Source: Akebia trifoliata (lineage: Eukaryota > Streptophyta > Magnoliopsida > Ranunculales > Lardizabalaceae). From it: a DNA stretch of 64,000 nucleotides. The stretch is from assembly GCA_017979445.1 (NCBI GenBank), contig CM030709.1:2542001-2606000 (forward strand), given 5' to 3'. Position numbers and translations under genes: made by a program. Under the pieces are notes generated by a model, which did no database searches, had not been told where the DNA came from, and saw only the letters and a list, made by a program, of their open reading frames with translations. Below are positions 16,079-29,539 of the stretch, piece after piece. Every line of letters begins with the position of its first letter. Position 1 is the first letter of the stretch.

Positions 16079-19000
16079 ATGGCGACAGACACCACCACAG
16101 AAGCTAATGGTTCAGGTTATGCAAATTCTACAAAAATTCAAGCCATCGCGCATCCAATGGCGGAGAAACCATCAGAGATCGCTTCAAATATCAATTACCA
16201 CGCACGATTCACTCCTCATTTTTCTCCTTTCAAGTTCGAACCAGAGCAAGCCTACTACGCCACAGCTGAGAGTGTTAGGGACCGCCTTGTTCAAGTATGA
16301 ATCTTGAAAAACCATCAATTTTTAGTTGTTTTCTTTTTTTGCTTAAAGTAGAAATTTTTGTGATTGTTGTGTTTGTTCCTTGACTTAATTTTCTATAATT
16401 GTGCTGTTTCGATTCTTAATTTTGTAGTTGGTGTTAGAGATTCATTTTTTTCATTGGTGTGATTATGAGATTCATGCTTCATTGTCTCTCAGATTTTCTG
16501 TTTTTGTGTTACTAGATTGGAGCATCCTCATGGTGATAATCTTTTTTGCTTAAAATAGAAATTTTTCTGATAATTTTTCTATAATTGTGCTGTTTCAATT
16601 CATAATTTTATAGTTGGTGATTATGAGTTTAATTGCTTCATTGTCTCTTAGATTTTGTGCTTTTTGTGTTATCAGATCGACGTATCCTAATGGTGATAAT
16701 TTTTTTGCTTAAAGTAGAAATTTTTCTGATAATTGTGTTTGCTCTTTCAATTAATTTTCTATAATTGTGCTCCTTTGATTCATAATTTTGTAATTGGTGA
16801 TTATGAGATGTATGCTTCACTGTATCTCAGATCTTTTGCATTTTGTGGTTTTTAGTTTGAAGCATCTCAATGGTGGTAATTTTTTTTGCTTAAAGTAGAA
16901 TAATTTCTGAGAATTTTGTTTGTTCCTTGACTTAATTTTCTATAATTATGCACCTCCCATTCATAATGGTGTAGTTAGTGATTGTGAGATTCATGCTTCG
17001 TCGTTTCTCAAATTTTCTGTTTTTTGTGTTATTGGATTGAAGCATCTGTATGATGATTTCATTGTTGAATTTTGCAGCAATGGAATGAGACTTATTATCA
17101 TTTTGACAAAGTTGATCCAAAGCAAACATATTACTTGTCCATGGAGTTTCTTCAGGGCAGAGCTCTAACCAATGCCATTGGAAACCTGAACCTTCAAGAT
17201 GCATACGCCGACGCTCTAAATAAATTGGGACATGAACTTGAGGACATTTCTGAACAGGTATAACAATCTTTTATAGGCCTTGTGATGAATATTAAGTAGT
17301 CCCTCACGCTATATATCTATTTTTGCATAACTATTAAAGTCCGGATGAATTCTACTGTGTTAATATTGATACCATTTACTATAGTTCATGGATTTTCGAA
17401 CCAACGAGTCTTTTTCACAAGAACCCCATTATTCTTCTTCTTTTTTATGATGGATACACCTTAACATGTTTATATATTCAGTCCAAACCTCAAATTATAG
17501 TGATGGTTGACCCTATGTAGGAGAAAGATGCAGCACTAGGAAATGGTGGTTTGGGAAGGCTTGCATCATGCTTTCTGGATTCCATGGCAACACTAAATTT
17601 GCCTGCTTGGGGCTATGGTTTACGATACAGATATGGACTATTTAAGCAGAAAATTACCAAGGAGGGCCAGGAAGAAATTGCAGAAGATTGGCTTGAGGTT
17701 TGATTTGAAACTGCAAGTTTTTCTTTAATTCTATGCCTTTCTTTAGTAATTGGCAATTGGTGTTTTGCAGAAATTCAGCCCTTGGGAAGTTGTCAGACAT
17801 GACGTTGTATTTCCTGTCAGGTTTTTTGGTCATGTTGAGATCCTTCCCTCAGGCTCGTAAGTGTGATTTTACTCTTTGTGCAGTTGTCACAGAGTATTAT
17901 TCATTTCTTCTCGTAAAAAAGTGCTAACTTTTTACTACATGACAAGAAAAATACTTTTGGATTGGTTTCTTATCTTGGTCCATATTGCAGTTTGGTCTAT
18001 TCTCACACTTAACCACCGTAAAATACTTGCATCCTTCTACTCTTTCTTGACTATTTTGTTTCTAAATCTATGGCAGCCGAAAATGGGTTGGGGGAGAGGT
18101 TATTCAAGCACTGGCTTATGATGTACCCATTCCAGGATACAAGACCAAGAATACTATTAGTCTTCGTCTTTGGGAAGCAAAAGCTAGTGCTGAGGATTTT
18201 GACTTATTTAAGTTTAACGATGGACAATATGAATCTTCTGCACAACTTCATTCTGGAGCTCAGCAGGTTGGCTATCCATTACCCTAGTCAAATAGTTATT
18301 GAAGCGATCTGGCCACCTCTGTTTAGAGCAAAACATATCCATATGTTGTATATGATGTAAAAATAGTTACTACTGAGGGCTGCTCTTCCAATTGTTTCTT
18401 GCAAATTTGTTGGTTCATTCCTTTTAATATTCTGTTATGGCTTGTACTCATTTATTTCCTGCTACCTAAAAAAATGTGTGGTTCCTAGTAAACTTTTTCT
18501 CTTCCGATTATATTTATCCATGTCTGCTCGCATATCATTTTGGATTGTCTGATAGAAATTCGCGTCAACTTTTGACATTGCAGATTTGTGCTGTTCTATA
18601 TCCTGGAGATGCTACAGAAAGTGGAAAGCTTTTACGGCTGAAGCAACAATTTTTCCTTTGCAGTGCCTCACTTCAGGTATGTTAGTTCTCATTTTGTAAC
18701 CCTAGATTCATCACTTTTGCAAGTAATGTTATCTGTATTATCATATAATGGGTATTTACTATTTTTTGAACATTATGCATTTTATGCTTAAATTATTTCC
18801 TGTAAAAAGGTTCGGAAAAGGGCCCTTTAGTTCACTTGAGATAAATAATTTTTGAAGTAGACAATTCTGAAGCACACATTAGAAAATTAGAGAAAAACAA
18901 ACTTAGGCATTCTTTCAGCATTGAAATTCAACATGAGACGTGCCATTTCTCAAGCTAAGAAATCGTAATTTCCTCTCCTATTGTCTTGATTCTATTTTTC

Positions 19001-22000
19001 TTGTGTGAAAATTATGAGTTATATTATTGAGATGCATCGCCAACGTGGTTTCTCTCTGTCACCTGGAAGAGAACGTTGTGCACTTTAAAGCTTCTTGTCA
19101 TAATAGATTAAGATGGCTCCATCTCATGCAATCGACATCACCAGGAAAAGTATTTAGGCTATTAGTTTGCATGATTATGATTCCATCTTTTAGGCCCTGA
19201 GTTAATATGGAATTTTCAATCGTACTCATGAGACAGAGTTTGTTGTGCTATTACAATTGTATAATCCATTAGGCCCCAAGTTGTTGTGGAGCCTTCATTT
19301 GTACTCATGGTGACAAAGTTTGTGATGCCATTACGATAAATAAGTTGTTTTCTTACCTTGAGATTATTTGCAGGATATCATATGCAGATTTAAGGAGAGG
19401 AAACATGGAAATGATTCAAGGCAGTGGTCTGAATTTCCTAGCAAAGTGGCAGTGCAACTAAATGATACCCATCCTACTCTTGCAATTCCAGAATTGATGC
19501 GACTACTTATGGATGATGAAGGACTTGGATGGGATGAAGCATGGGATGTAACAAGAAAGTGTGTTAAGTTATTTATTTTTTTGTTTCTTTCATTTATAAA
19601 TTATAATTCATTATGTGGTCTCACTATCTTCTTTTAGGATTGGCCTTTGGCATATTTGTTGTATGATTCTTGTTAAATGATAGCTCATGAGAATAACAGA
19701 AAGATTCTCTTGAACCAGGACAATTGCTTATACGAATCACACAGTTCTTCCTGAGGCTTTAGAAAAATGGTCACAAACTGTAATGAGAAAACTCCTCCCT
19801 CGCCATATGGAAATCATAGAAGAAATTGATAAGAGGGTATTTTGCTCGCCCTTATTGTACTTCTATGTGTAATGTTATATGTGATGAGTACAGAATCATT
19901 AAGAACCTTCTTGCAGTTTATAGAAATGGTACATTCTACCCGACCTGATCTTGAGAGTAAGGTTCCCAGCTTATGCATCTTGGATAGCTCCAATCCACAA
20001 AAGCCAGTCGTGCGGATGGCAAATTTATGTGTGGTGTCTGCACATACAGTAAGATGATCTCTGCCTAGTTTTCTTTTCTTTATTTTTATTTTATTTTTTT
20101 TGTTCTCCCCATTTATTCTTAAGATGATCACCTGTTGATATGTTCAGTTTACTATTTGACTATTTATGTCTCTGATTTCTGTTGATGCTTCTAGATTTAA
20201 ATTGCACTTCAAAAATCACAGAAACACAATGAAAAAGGTCCAACATTTAGAATCAACAAACAGAAAATCTTTCTCCAGCAATAAAAATGTGCTTTTATTT
20301 CCTTAGTACAATTGTCCATAACCATGAAAGCATGCTAGTCTCTGAATGATGCTAAAGTTTTCCATACAGGGTTTTGGTAAGCAGAAATTTGCAGTTGGTT
20401 GAGTTATTTCTTATTTATATTAGTATTAAATTTTCAATTACAAAATGATATAATTCCTGACACAATCTTGCAATGCCTCACTAGCAGAGAATTGTCAAGC
20501 GAGCTATTGGTATTGGTTATATTGAGCCATTTCCCATCCTCAACTGTCGTATCCTTCCTCTCTTTTATATTCTTTTTTTTTTTTGTCATATTGTCTTATA
20601 TGTCATCTGATTATTGCTCCAAATTTTTCGAACTAAAAAGAAAATTTTGTTGCATGTCTCTGTAGGTAAATGGTGTAGCTCAGTTACACAGTGACATACT
20701 GAAAGCAGAGTTATTTGTAGACTACGTTTCTTTATGGCCCACCAAATTCCAGAATAAGACCAATGGCATAACTCCTCGCCGATGGCTCCGTTTTTGTAGC
20801 CCTGAGTTGAGTAGCATAATCACCAAATGGTTGAAAACTGATGAATGGGTTACTAACCTGGACCTCCTTTCTCAGCTTCGTCAAGTATGTACTCAAGATA
20901 TTCAGTGTAATATTAGCAGATTTTTTACTTGAGTGAAATGTAGCCACTGACCTCTCTCTCTAACAGTTTGCTGACAATGAAGACTTGCAAACTGAGTGGG
21001 CATCGGCAAAGATGGCTAACAAACGTCGTCTGGCACAGTACATATTGCAAGTGACTGGTTTGAGCATTGACCCCAATAGCCTATTTGACATACAAGTCAA
21101 GCGCATCCATGAATATAAGAGACAGTTGCTGAATATTCTGGGTGCAATTTATAGGTACAAGAAGTTAAAGGTATGAAAGACTTCCCAACAATCCAATTGC
21201 AAAAAATTGCATGGTTTTTGTCTAAATATGTAAAACACATTCACAATATGTAAAACACATTCAAAAGGTGGGAGTTTATCATTTAATGAGTCTCATATAG
21301 GATATTTTATTGGTAAAAAGTTCACTCTGATTACATGATCAAAGTCATCTAATCAATGGAGTTTTTTTCCTTGGACCGTTAAATGAAGGTTTTGTATTTG
21401 CATTTGTTAAATTATATTTATACTCTTGGTTTCAGAAGATATATTTTCCATTTAGCATGCTTTTGGATGGCTATAAACACAATACTACTCTTACAACTGA
21501 TCTTTCTCAGGAAATGAGCTCAGAGGAACGTGCAAAGACGACTCCACGCACCATCATGCTTGGAGGAAAAGCATTTGCAACATACACAAACGCTAAAAGG
21601 ATAGTCAAGTTGGTGAATGATGTTGGTGTTGTCGTCAACAGTGATCCCGAGGTCAATAACTATTTGAAGGTACAGATTTTTCATATTTTCTGTTTTATTC
21701 ATATTGGGTCTTCAAACGTCACAATTTTTATTATTTGGCTTTATGAGAGAAACTTGATTTGGAACCAATCTATAGCTGGTCTTAGTCCTCTTCTGCACCT
21801 TTACCATCATTGTCAAAATTTGTATTTTCCTTCAATTGATATCTTGGAAATTTGACATAGTATATTTGTGTATGCACATGCCCTAACAAGCAACAAATGC
21901 ACTCACCTAGTTTTCTGATTTGTCATGAAATATTTTCATCAATTTTTCCTTCTCGACGCATCAAATTTTGGATTGATCCTTTTTTTTTTTTTTTTTTTTT

Positions 22001-23745
22001 TAATTTGTATAAATTTTCAGGTTGTATTTGTGCCAAATTACAATGTATCGGTGGCTGAAATTCTCATTCCAGGAAGCGAGCTATCGCAGCATATCAGCAC
22101 AGCAGGCATGGAGGCTAGTGGCACTAGCAACATGAAATTTGCACTCAATGGTTGCATCATAATTGGAACATTGGATGGAGCTAACGTGGAAATCAGAGAG
22201 GAAATCGGGGAGGAGAATTTTTTCCTGTTTGGTGCCGAAGCTGATGAAGTCCCCAGGCTGCGCAAGGAGAGAGAGAATGGACTGGTATAAGCTACAATTT
22301 CTTGTTATTCTTTTAATTCTAAAATGACAAAAGCCTCTTACTTCCCTGAAGCTTTTGTTGTACTTTAATTGAGTTTAACAACCTTTCTTGGTCTGAAGGG
22401 AAACCAATTTCTTAGTACTAGTGTTGAAAAATATTATCAAGTAGTCAGAAAGCTTGCTCACTTGACTCTGAATCAATCAGAATTCAGGAAAAAAAAAAAA
22501 GATTAGTTTTCCTGTCAAACCAATGAGAATTTCCAATTCCACCAATACCTGAACAATGAAAATTAATACCATACATAGTTGCAAGTGGATTCATGTCCTA
22601 GATATAAATGTTATCTAACCAGAATTTGTTGTTATGAAACCTTAGTGAGTAAAATCTAATATAGGAAAAGAGGTTTGTAAATGATTTAAAGAGCCCAAAA
22701 GGTTGTGTTTGGTTTCCTAAATTTCTGAACCTACTCTTGGAATGATGGGCAAGAACGACTAATTTTTTTTTACATTGTTACAGTAAATTATTTCATGTTT
22801 CATGTTTCAGTTTAAGTTGACTTTGTATTGACTTCAATAATTTGGTGGAAAAGAACAACTACCATTATACTTATTCTTACTTCTCAATGGTACAAATTAA
22901 ATACATGCAAGTAAACTTACATTTTACCAATCTGACGTGGATCCCGCATATCCTACAGTTCAAGCCAGATCCACGATTTGAGGAGGCCAAGCAATTTATA
23001 AGAAGCGGTGCATTTGGCAGCTATGACTACAATCCACTCCTTGATTCTCTGGAGGGGGATTCTGGCTATGGACGGGGTGATTATTTCCTGGTTGGTCATG
23101 ACTTCCCAAGCTATATGGACACTCAATCCAGGGTGGACAAAGCTTACAAGTAAGAAAATCAGAACCCATTCTCTTTTATTTTTGTGGTGGTGGATGCTTC
23201 CATGTCAAATATAATAAATCTAATAACATTCATCGGTAGTAGATTTGTTAAAAGTGCATCTCACACCAAGAAAATGTGAACTCCAGACAAATCCATCTTC
23301 AACTTTCATAACTTCACCAATCTGAAGAGAGAATAAAAAATTTGTCCAATAGCCTAAGAGGGTACAATTTTTCAAGTGTCCACCAGAAGCTAGCACCATG
23401 ATGTAGAGTATAGATAACTGGACTTATATCTGATTTCACTCCCCTTTATATTTGTGAGGCTATATAATCTAGAGTTTGCAAGTTCTTTGGGTTTGGACAT
23501 CTGTTTTAGTTAAATTTGCCAAAAATGGAATAGAACCACGTGAAGCTAAAGATCTTTCTGGTGTTCCCAATTCTCGATTTCCTATTCATCATTATGTTTT
23601 CTTTATTATGTGTTGCAGAGATCAGAAAAGATGGCTAAAGATGTCAATATTGAGCACAGCTGGTAGTGGTAAATTCAGCAGTGACCGAACAATCGCCCAG
23701 TACGCAAAAGAAATCTGGAACATAGAGGAGTGTGTTGTACCATAA
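16079..23745 (+). CDS. PHS2: Alpha-1,4-glucan phosphorylase, cytosolic (H) isozyme
   Basis: Proposed CDS: join(16079..16294, 17078..17257, 17521..17697, 17771..17856, 18077..18266, 18584..18676, 19374..19558, 19719..19836, 19917..20048, 20666..20884, 20967..21170, 21511..21669, 22021..22284, 22959..23149, 23619..23745), 846 aa. The enzyme removes glucose from alpha-glucan ends as glucose-1-phosphate. Seen: [28 protein letters not shown], the substrate loop [50 protein letters not shown] and the pyridoxal-phosphate site [14 protein letters not shown] with the lysine at about residue 692. There is no transit peptide, and the long acidic L78 insertion of plastid isozymes is absent. Length matches Arabidopsis PHS2 (about 841 aa). 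In plants this isozyme handles cytosolic heteroglycans during maltose use. The gene is intact, with no frameshift seen. Confidence 0.94.
16334..17060 (+). repeat. Four degenerate ~180-bp tandem repeats in phosphorylase intron 1
   Basis: Unit starts near 16334, 16542, 16701 and 16880 each open with TTTTTTGCTTAAAGTAGAA. They continue through TTAATTTTCTATAATTGTGC, a TTCATAATTTT block, TTATGAGATTCATGCTTC, GTCTCTCAGATTTTCTG and GAAGCATC. Spacings are about 208, 159, 179 and 180 bp. The array fills nearly the whole 783-bp first intron and abuts its acceptor. Confidence 0.75.
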
Positions 23746-25467
23746 GGTTCTCCAACTGAAGTAGAGCACTCCAGCAGCACTTTTTATATAACATAAGTAT
23801 TACTCTCCCTAAAATTAAAATATTATATTGTAGGAAATGAAAATAAAAATAAAAAAGAGAAACAGGATGCAAGGGGGCTGAACTTGCCGTTGCCCTTGCC
23901 CTTGCCCACTGTAATTGGTGTTTATTCTTGTTTTAGCTACTTAAGGAATGTGTTGCTTGCTTTCATATTTTCTGTTTGGTTCTCAATAGATTTAGATAAT
24001 ACTGGTTAACTTTTTTTTTCTGGATGGAGCAGTGGCAGCCCACATTGCATTCTAGGAAACCACCACTTCGAATCAGAGCAACCATTATGAACTTGTCTAG
24101 TTCTGGGCCTTCAACCACAAACCCTTAAAAAACAGACAAAACAACAGTAACAGGGTCACCTCACCAGGTATCTAAAACAAAGTGCTCTTGAAGAGTCAGT
24201 CGGTGCCGTCTACTGTCAGTCAGAAATTATGATCAGCTTATCTATCTAGTGAAACCTTTGACCCTTGGGTGGGCACTAAACCTCCCACCCCCTAAAATAC
24301 GTTTACCAGCTTATTTTAAAGTAATGTTTCAAATATAGAGATGAAACCATGAGCTTCACAACGATTAAAGAGCATATACTCACGTCACCCACTCAAACTA
24401 TACTGGTGGTTCTCTGCATAAGCCTCCCAGACGACAAGAAAAGTCGTTTAGGACACCAAAAAAGTTTACATGCCAAAAGGTCCCAAGACGTAAAAGAGTG
24501 AAGGAGGTGAAGTTTTATACTTTCCGTTCAATTAAGGTTATTTTCATATTACATTTTAAAGTTTTAAGTGGTTGACTAATTATTAAATATTGAGTCGATC
24601 CATTCATTGCCCACAGGCCTACAGTTTATTTTATTTTATTTTATTTTATTTTTATTTTTTTAAAACATTGGGTTCGGACCGGAGGCTACTGTGTTCTCTA
24701 AGATCACCATATCTCACCTAAATCCCCTGGATACATACAATACCCGCACAAACCACACCACATACCTGGTGAGCAGGGATAAAATCCCCAACAAGGGGCT
24801 TGAGTTACAACAGGCCTATAGTTGTCTTGAAATCGTACACTACACCTTTAAAATTAGGCAGATTTAACAGGCAGACCTATTGTTGCAATTTTATTACAAA
24901 AACTCCTTTAACTTAATCAAGTTTGCTACGTCACCAAACTTTCCTTTATGATACTAAGATAGATTTCACATCTTAATAAATTAGGCCCACATCAATTGAC
25001 ATAACAGACTTTTAGATTTCATGGTAAAACTCAGAATTCAAATTCAAAATAAATTTTTTTTTTAAAACATCATTTTTAATTTTGATGGAAGGTGCTGAAA
25101 ATGGATGGCTATCCAACTTCCAATTTAAAACTAACATTCAATGAAGAAAATTAACTGTCTCTTTTTCCTTAAAAGTTCTTAATATTTTATCCTTAATAAC
25201 CCTCAGATCTTTTTTTTTTTTTTTTATGCCACGAAGTGATGTTAGATTCCACTCCAAGGTATTTCAAGTAACAAATTAACTGCAAAAATTTGATTTTGAA
25301 TTTTATGACGTTTATGCCCACTCCAGAGTTTGCCGGGTAACAAACTTCGTAAAAGTAACGTTTCCCTTGAACTCCAAGGAAGGGAGTTTTTGAAATAAAA
25401 ATGCCTAACAGTTAGGTCTTCCAGATAAATCTCTCTTAAAAGTCTCGCATGTACTAATACAAGACTA
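23746..25467. other. Phosphorylase 3' flank and spacer, no gene seen
   Basis: This is the gap between convergent phosphorylase and SR45a. It holds the phosphorylase 3' UTR, a repeated TTTTA tract near 24631-24660 and T runs near 25209-25225. Minus-strand open frames near 25242-25647 show no domain. Parts near 24640-24830 and 25230-25400 look like old repeat remnants, but no structure could be assigned. Confidence 0.45.
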
Positions 25468-25621
25468 CTGATTTTTGAACTCAACCTTACAGCCGGACTC
25501 AAAACTCACCAACGTGTCATGCCCAAAGAACAAGAACCGTACCCTTTGGAATACACAACCGCAGATGGCACGCCGGTTGTAACTCTTTCTGAGTTTCCCT
25601 GTCAGGTTGAGTTCAAAAATT
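25468..25621. repeat. Foldback family E, copy 1
   Basis: Left end GATTTTTGAACTCAACCTTA and right end AGGTTGAGTTCAAAAATT are inverted repeats. The arms extend into ACAGCCGGACTCAAAACTCA on the left and GAGTTTCCCTGTC on the right. A second copy with the same CAACCT / AGGTTGAGTTATAAAATC ends is at 59286-59425. The size of about 150 bp fits a MITE. Confidence 0.5.
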
Positions 25622-25975
25622 AGCACTCCTACTATATCCTTTTGCAATTTAAATTGCGAGATCCTTCGGAAATTTAAATAGAGATTATATTGTCACACCA
25701 ACTTTTGCTAACAGCATATGTAAATCAACAATATATATATTTAACGCATCGTGGGGTTGATGTTAGTAAAGGTCGGTATAGCAATAGAAGCTCTCTTTAA
25801 ATATTAGTAAGGGATGAGAAAGATGATAAAAGAAAATAACTCTTTACTTGCCAAACAGAAGTTACCAGTCATCAACTGCTAGAGACTATTTATATAGAGT
25901 ATATATCTTAGGGATATATTCCCAACCAAGGTAACAGCTAACTTTCCAAGCTCACAATGAAGCTCTAGGAGTGAA

Positions 25976-26885
25976 TCAGTGAGACCATGACACTGATCTA
26001 GATCTTGAGCTCACACTCCTAGAATCCCCCCTCTCACTAGAGTACTGGTACCTCCTCCCCCTGGGTGAAGCACTGTGGGAGAGACTCCTAGAGCTCTTCC
26101 TTCGCCTACTGTCAATGTTGCGAGAGTTGCTACTCACCCTCTTCGGTCGCCTAGGTGGTGATACACTGCAAGAATAACTTCTCCTTGAGCTCCTCCCAGA
26201 CCTCGGTGCAGGTGAAACACTTTGGGAGATTGACCGATAGCGCCTTCGGGAGTAAGGTGACCCAGAATAGTCGCGCCTTCTTGGGTAGTAAGGAGAAATA
26301 GACCGGTCGTATGGAGAGTACGACCGGTTTCGTCTATGAACCGGTGATCCAATGTATGGGGAGGGAGAGCGTGAGGGAGGCGACCTGCGCCTATGGTAGT
26401 AAGGAGAGTAGGATCTGTCCCTGTGCTGGCTGTAGTAAGAAGAGTAAGATCTGTCCCTGTGCCTGCTGTAGTAAGGAGAGTAGGATCTGTCCCTGTGCCG
26501 GCTGTAGTAAGAAGAGTCCGATCTGTCCCTGTGCCGGCTGTAGTAGGGAGAGTAGGATCTGTCCCTTTCCCTCTCAGATGAGTAAGGAGGGGAACTGTAA
26601 CGACTTCTACCATATGGGGAGTAGCTTGGGGATCGACGGCGAACTGCATAATGACAAACACAAGGAAATTAAAACATAATGTGCAAATAGGTTCAGTCAC
26701 AAAGTCCTAGTAGTACAGATTTAAAACAGCAAGGGAAAACTTCAGAAAAAATTAATTTATGCAGTCTCCAATATAATATGTTCTCAAACATAATTATACA
26801 TGTTATGACAATAGTCACCAACTGCAGGGGAAAAAGTCTATAAAAAAGAGGGGGCAGGGGGTGGGAAAAAAAACTAAAGTATTAG

Positions 26886-26925
<40 letters not shown>

Positions 26926-27359
26926 TAAGGGATGTCATCATTTATATCATCAAATCCTATTTTAAACTATTAAGAATAAATCATAAAATAAAAAAATTAG
27001 GGGTATGTTCCGATATCCGAGCTAGGTGTTCCATTTTAGTTTTAGAAAAGGTTATGTTTCTTAAAACATTACCCTATAATTTTGTATTAAATTGTTAAAA
27101 AATCATTTTGGGTTTGAAAATTTTCTAAAAATAATCATATATGCTAAACTAACTATGAAAAAAATCCTCGGAAGAATTGGAAGATTAAATCAAGATGTTC
27201 ACGAATCGCGATTAAATTGCGAAGTTCATTTAAAACGCAATTTCTCCAAGACTTCGTGGTTTATTCATGATTTAATCGACAACCTATAAAATCGCAATTT
27301 AAATATGACTTTTTGAAAAATTCAACAACTTTGGTGAATGTGGTACAACTTATGATGCC

Positions 27360-27390
<31 letters not shown>

Positions 27391-29539
27391 CTCGATCAAC
27401 ATATCTTTTGATCTAAATAATACACTACTGAAAAAATAAAAAACCATTACACTCAAATATTATCATCAAACCCCATACTTATTATATTATTTATCAAATC
27501 CCACATTTAAAAAATAATGTACTCAGTATTTTTTTTCTTTTTTTAATTTTTTGGGAAAAAACGTTAAAAAACTTGTTAAAGCGTAAAAAACGTGTTTAAA
27601 ACGAGAAAAAAATGTGATTTTGTCAACCAACAAAAAAAAAAAAAAAGACTTTAGTCCTGTGTTTTTTTAATCATCAGAGGTACAAGACATGTTTTAAAAG
27701 CGTTTAAAAAACAAAAGACATTTTTTTTGTTTCTATGGGTAGGATTACCATCCATCCAAGAAAAGCAACAGCCAAGCAGAAAAAAGTCCCTCACCTCGGA
27801 TGGTTTTCAACCCAAGATATCTGCCTGGGGTTGGTGTCCGGCCTCTTCGCCTCCTTGCCTGCAAGTGAACCACCACCACCATGTGAGAAAGTTGAATTCA
27901 AGAACCAATACAGTACAGGAGAAATTCAAAAGCACTAAAAGAAATTTAGGCAAGGCATAGACTGTAAATCAAACTACAAACAAGTAATAATTGATGTAAA
28001 CAGAACATATTAAATAGCTTAAGAAGGAGAAACATAGGGCATACAACCCTCTGATTAAATAGTCTGATAATTGCTTGATGAGTTTGATTTGATTTGTTTA
28101 GGTTGTGGTAAGGCTTTTGGTGTGTTTGGTGAAGAGCTGCTGCGTACAGCTAACCTGCTGGCTGCCAAAAACACTTCAGGCGAACAAAGAGCAAACAATT
28201 CTCAAACTCAAATTATAAAATACTGAATTTTTTATATGGACCTGAATGGTAACCAGGACTCAATTTGCCAAGCTGGTGGTCAAAATCCAAATGAAAATGG
28301 TGTATCTTTACCTTCTCTACAGTGATGACACGACCTTCAAGTACAGAATGATTCAGATATTTGAGGCATCGCTCAGCCTCCTCAAGAGTGGACATAGTCA
28401 CAAACCCAAATCCCCGTGATTCCCTTGTCCAAGGGTCAGCCACAAGGTGAACATCTACCACCTGAAAGAATAGAACTCATTAAAATAGAACAAATCTTAC
28501 TAAGGTGCGTCACAACATCAAATTCCTGACCCAAAAAAAAAGAGAAAAAGAAAATTTGCAACAGATAATGCAGAATCTGCTCACAGAAATAGGAAGCTGA
28601 AAACTAAAATAATCTCATTAGCCCATATCTCATTTAACATAACATCGGCAATGCTTGTAAATAGTCCTTGATTTCTCAAGCCTCGGGTGGGATTAGCCAA
28701 TGTGAGTGTTCTTGGGCACCATAAATGGGCATGCTTTTTAGGTATCTTCTCTTCATAGATATCTTGTGGAAATTTTCGGGAAGAAATATAGAATACTGAA
28801 AAAGAAGGTTCTCTTATTGAAGGATTTTTTTTTTTTAATAAATAAAATTATTAGCAGAATTAAGGTGCAGCTTTCCCATTGGTCCCAAAATCAAAGAATT
28901 TTACAATGAACTACATTGCAATCATCGCAACATTAATTAAGAGATGGGTCCAACATGAACTCGTTCTTCTTTATTATAAGGCCAATTACCTAGTGTTTAT
29001 GTTTTCATTTTTTTTAATTCTCTTCCTTCGTACAAATAACTGCACAGTTTCACATGAGATTCCAATTTGTGAAATTAATCAAATGCCACTGTATTGAAAA
29101 GGGGATGCAGCCATACCGTTCCTCCTTCACTTGAGAAATGTTTTTCGAGTTCTTTCTTAGTAATCCGAGGTGATAAGCCAGTCACATAGAGATTGTTCCC
29201 AGGGTTTTCAACTTCACTAGAATCCTGGCTTCTGTCAACCATTTTGGAGCAGATTAAACCATGTTAGTGTTTGGCTTTTAAAAAAAAAAAAATTTAACAC
29301 ATAAATTATAGCCTAGCAGCAGGTGGCATTACCTTGATCGACTCCTCGACCTCGACTCTGACAATGACCTTGAAATGGACCTAGCCTCCCTCCAGTATGG
29401 GGAACGGGAGCGAGAATACCTAGTATAGAAACAAAATGAAGAAAGCACAGTTCACAATATATAGTTACAAAAATAAAAATAAAAAATTAGAAATGACCAT
29501 TGGAGAAGAGACCCACCTTGATCTTCGAGAATAGGACAT
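25976..29539 (-). CDS. SR45A: SR45a / transformer-2-like SR splicing factor
   Basis: Proposed CDS on the minus strand: complement(join(25976..26643, 27795..27858, 28312..28461, 29117..29231, 29333..29419, 29517..29539)), 368 aa. It is a nuclear RNA-binding protein acting in pre-mRNA splicing. Residues 1-37 are an RS region (MSYSRRSRYSRSRSPYW). One RRM spans about 49-125, with RNP2 LYVTGL (51-56) and RNP1 RGFGFVTM (91-98). A basic linker (RRRRGRTPTPGRYLGL) follows, then a 220-residue SR/RY-rich tail to a TGA stop. This RS-RRM-RS order matches plant SR45a (Tra2-like). The tail contains five 12-residue repeats of the RDRSYSPYYSRH type. The ATG is the first triplet of its exon, directly after an acceptor, so a 5' UTR intron is needed. 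SR45a genes are often alternatively spliced; intron retention after 28312 would read on for about 33 codons to a stop. Confidence 0.9.
26394..26575 (-). repeat. 36-bp coding minisatellite in SR45a RS tail
   Basis: Five in-frame copies of a 36-bp unit encode R-D-R-S-(Y/D)-S-(P/S)-Y-Y-(S/H)-(R/Q)-(H/R). Nucleotide identity between units is high, including synonymous positions, which points to recent unit expansion within the gene. All repeats keep the SR/SP phosphoacceptor spacing. Confidence 0.8.
26889..26920. repeat. (AT)n microsatellite in SR45a intron
   Basis: An uninterrupted AT dinucleotide run lies in the intron before the last coding exon. A second AT run lies at about 27364-27390 in the same intron. 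Confidence 0.85.

Noticed and set aside
26311..26679. Cys-rich 122-codon plus-strand frame (KSKICPCAGCS repeats)
   Set aside because: It resembles a metallothionein-like repeat at first sight but is the antisense of the SR45a minisatellite.
26134..26700. 188-codon minus-strand frame across the SR45a tail
   Set aside because: It is a shifted frame of the 36-bp repeats giving a Thr/Leu-rich product. The real frame is the RS-rich one ending at 25976.
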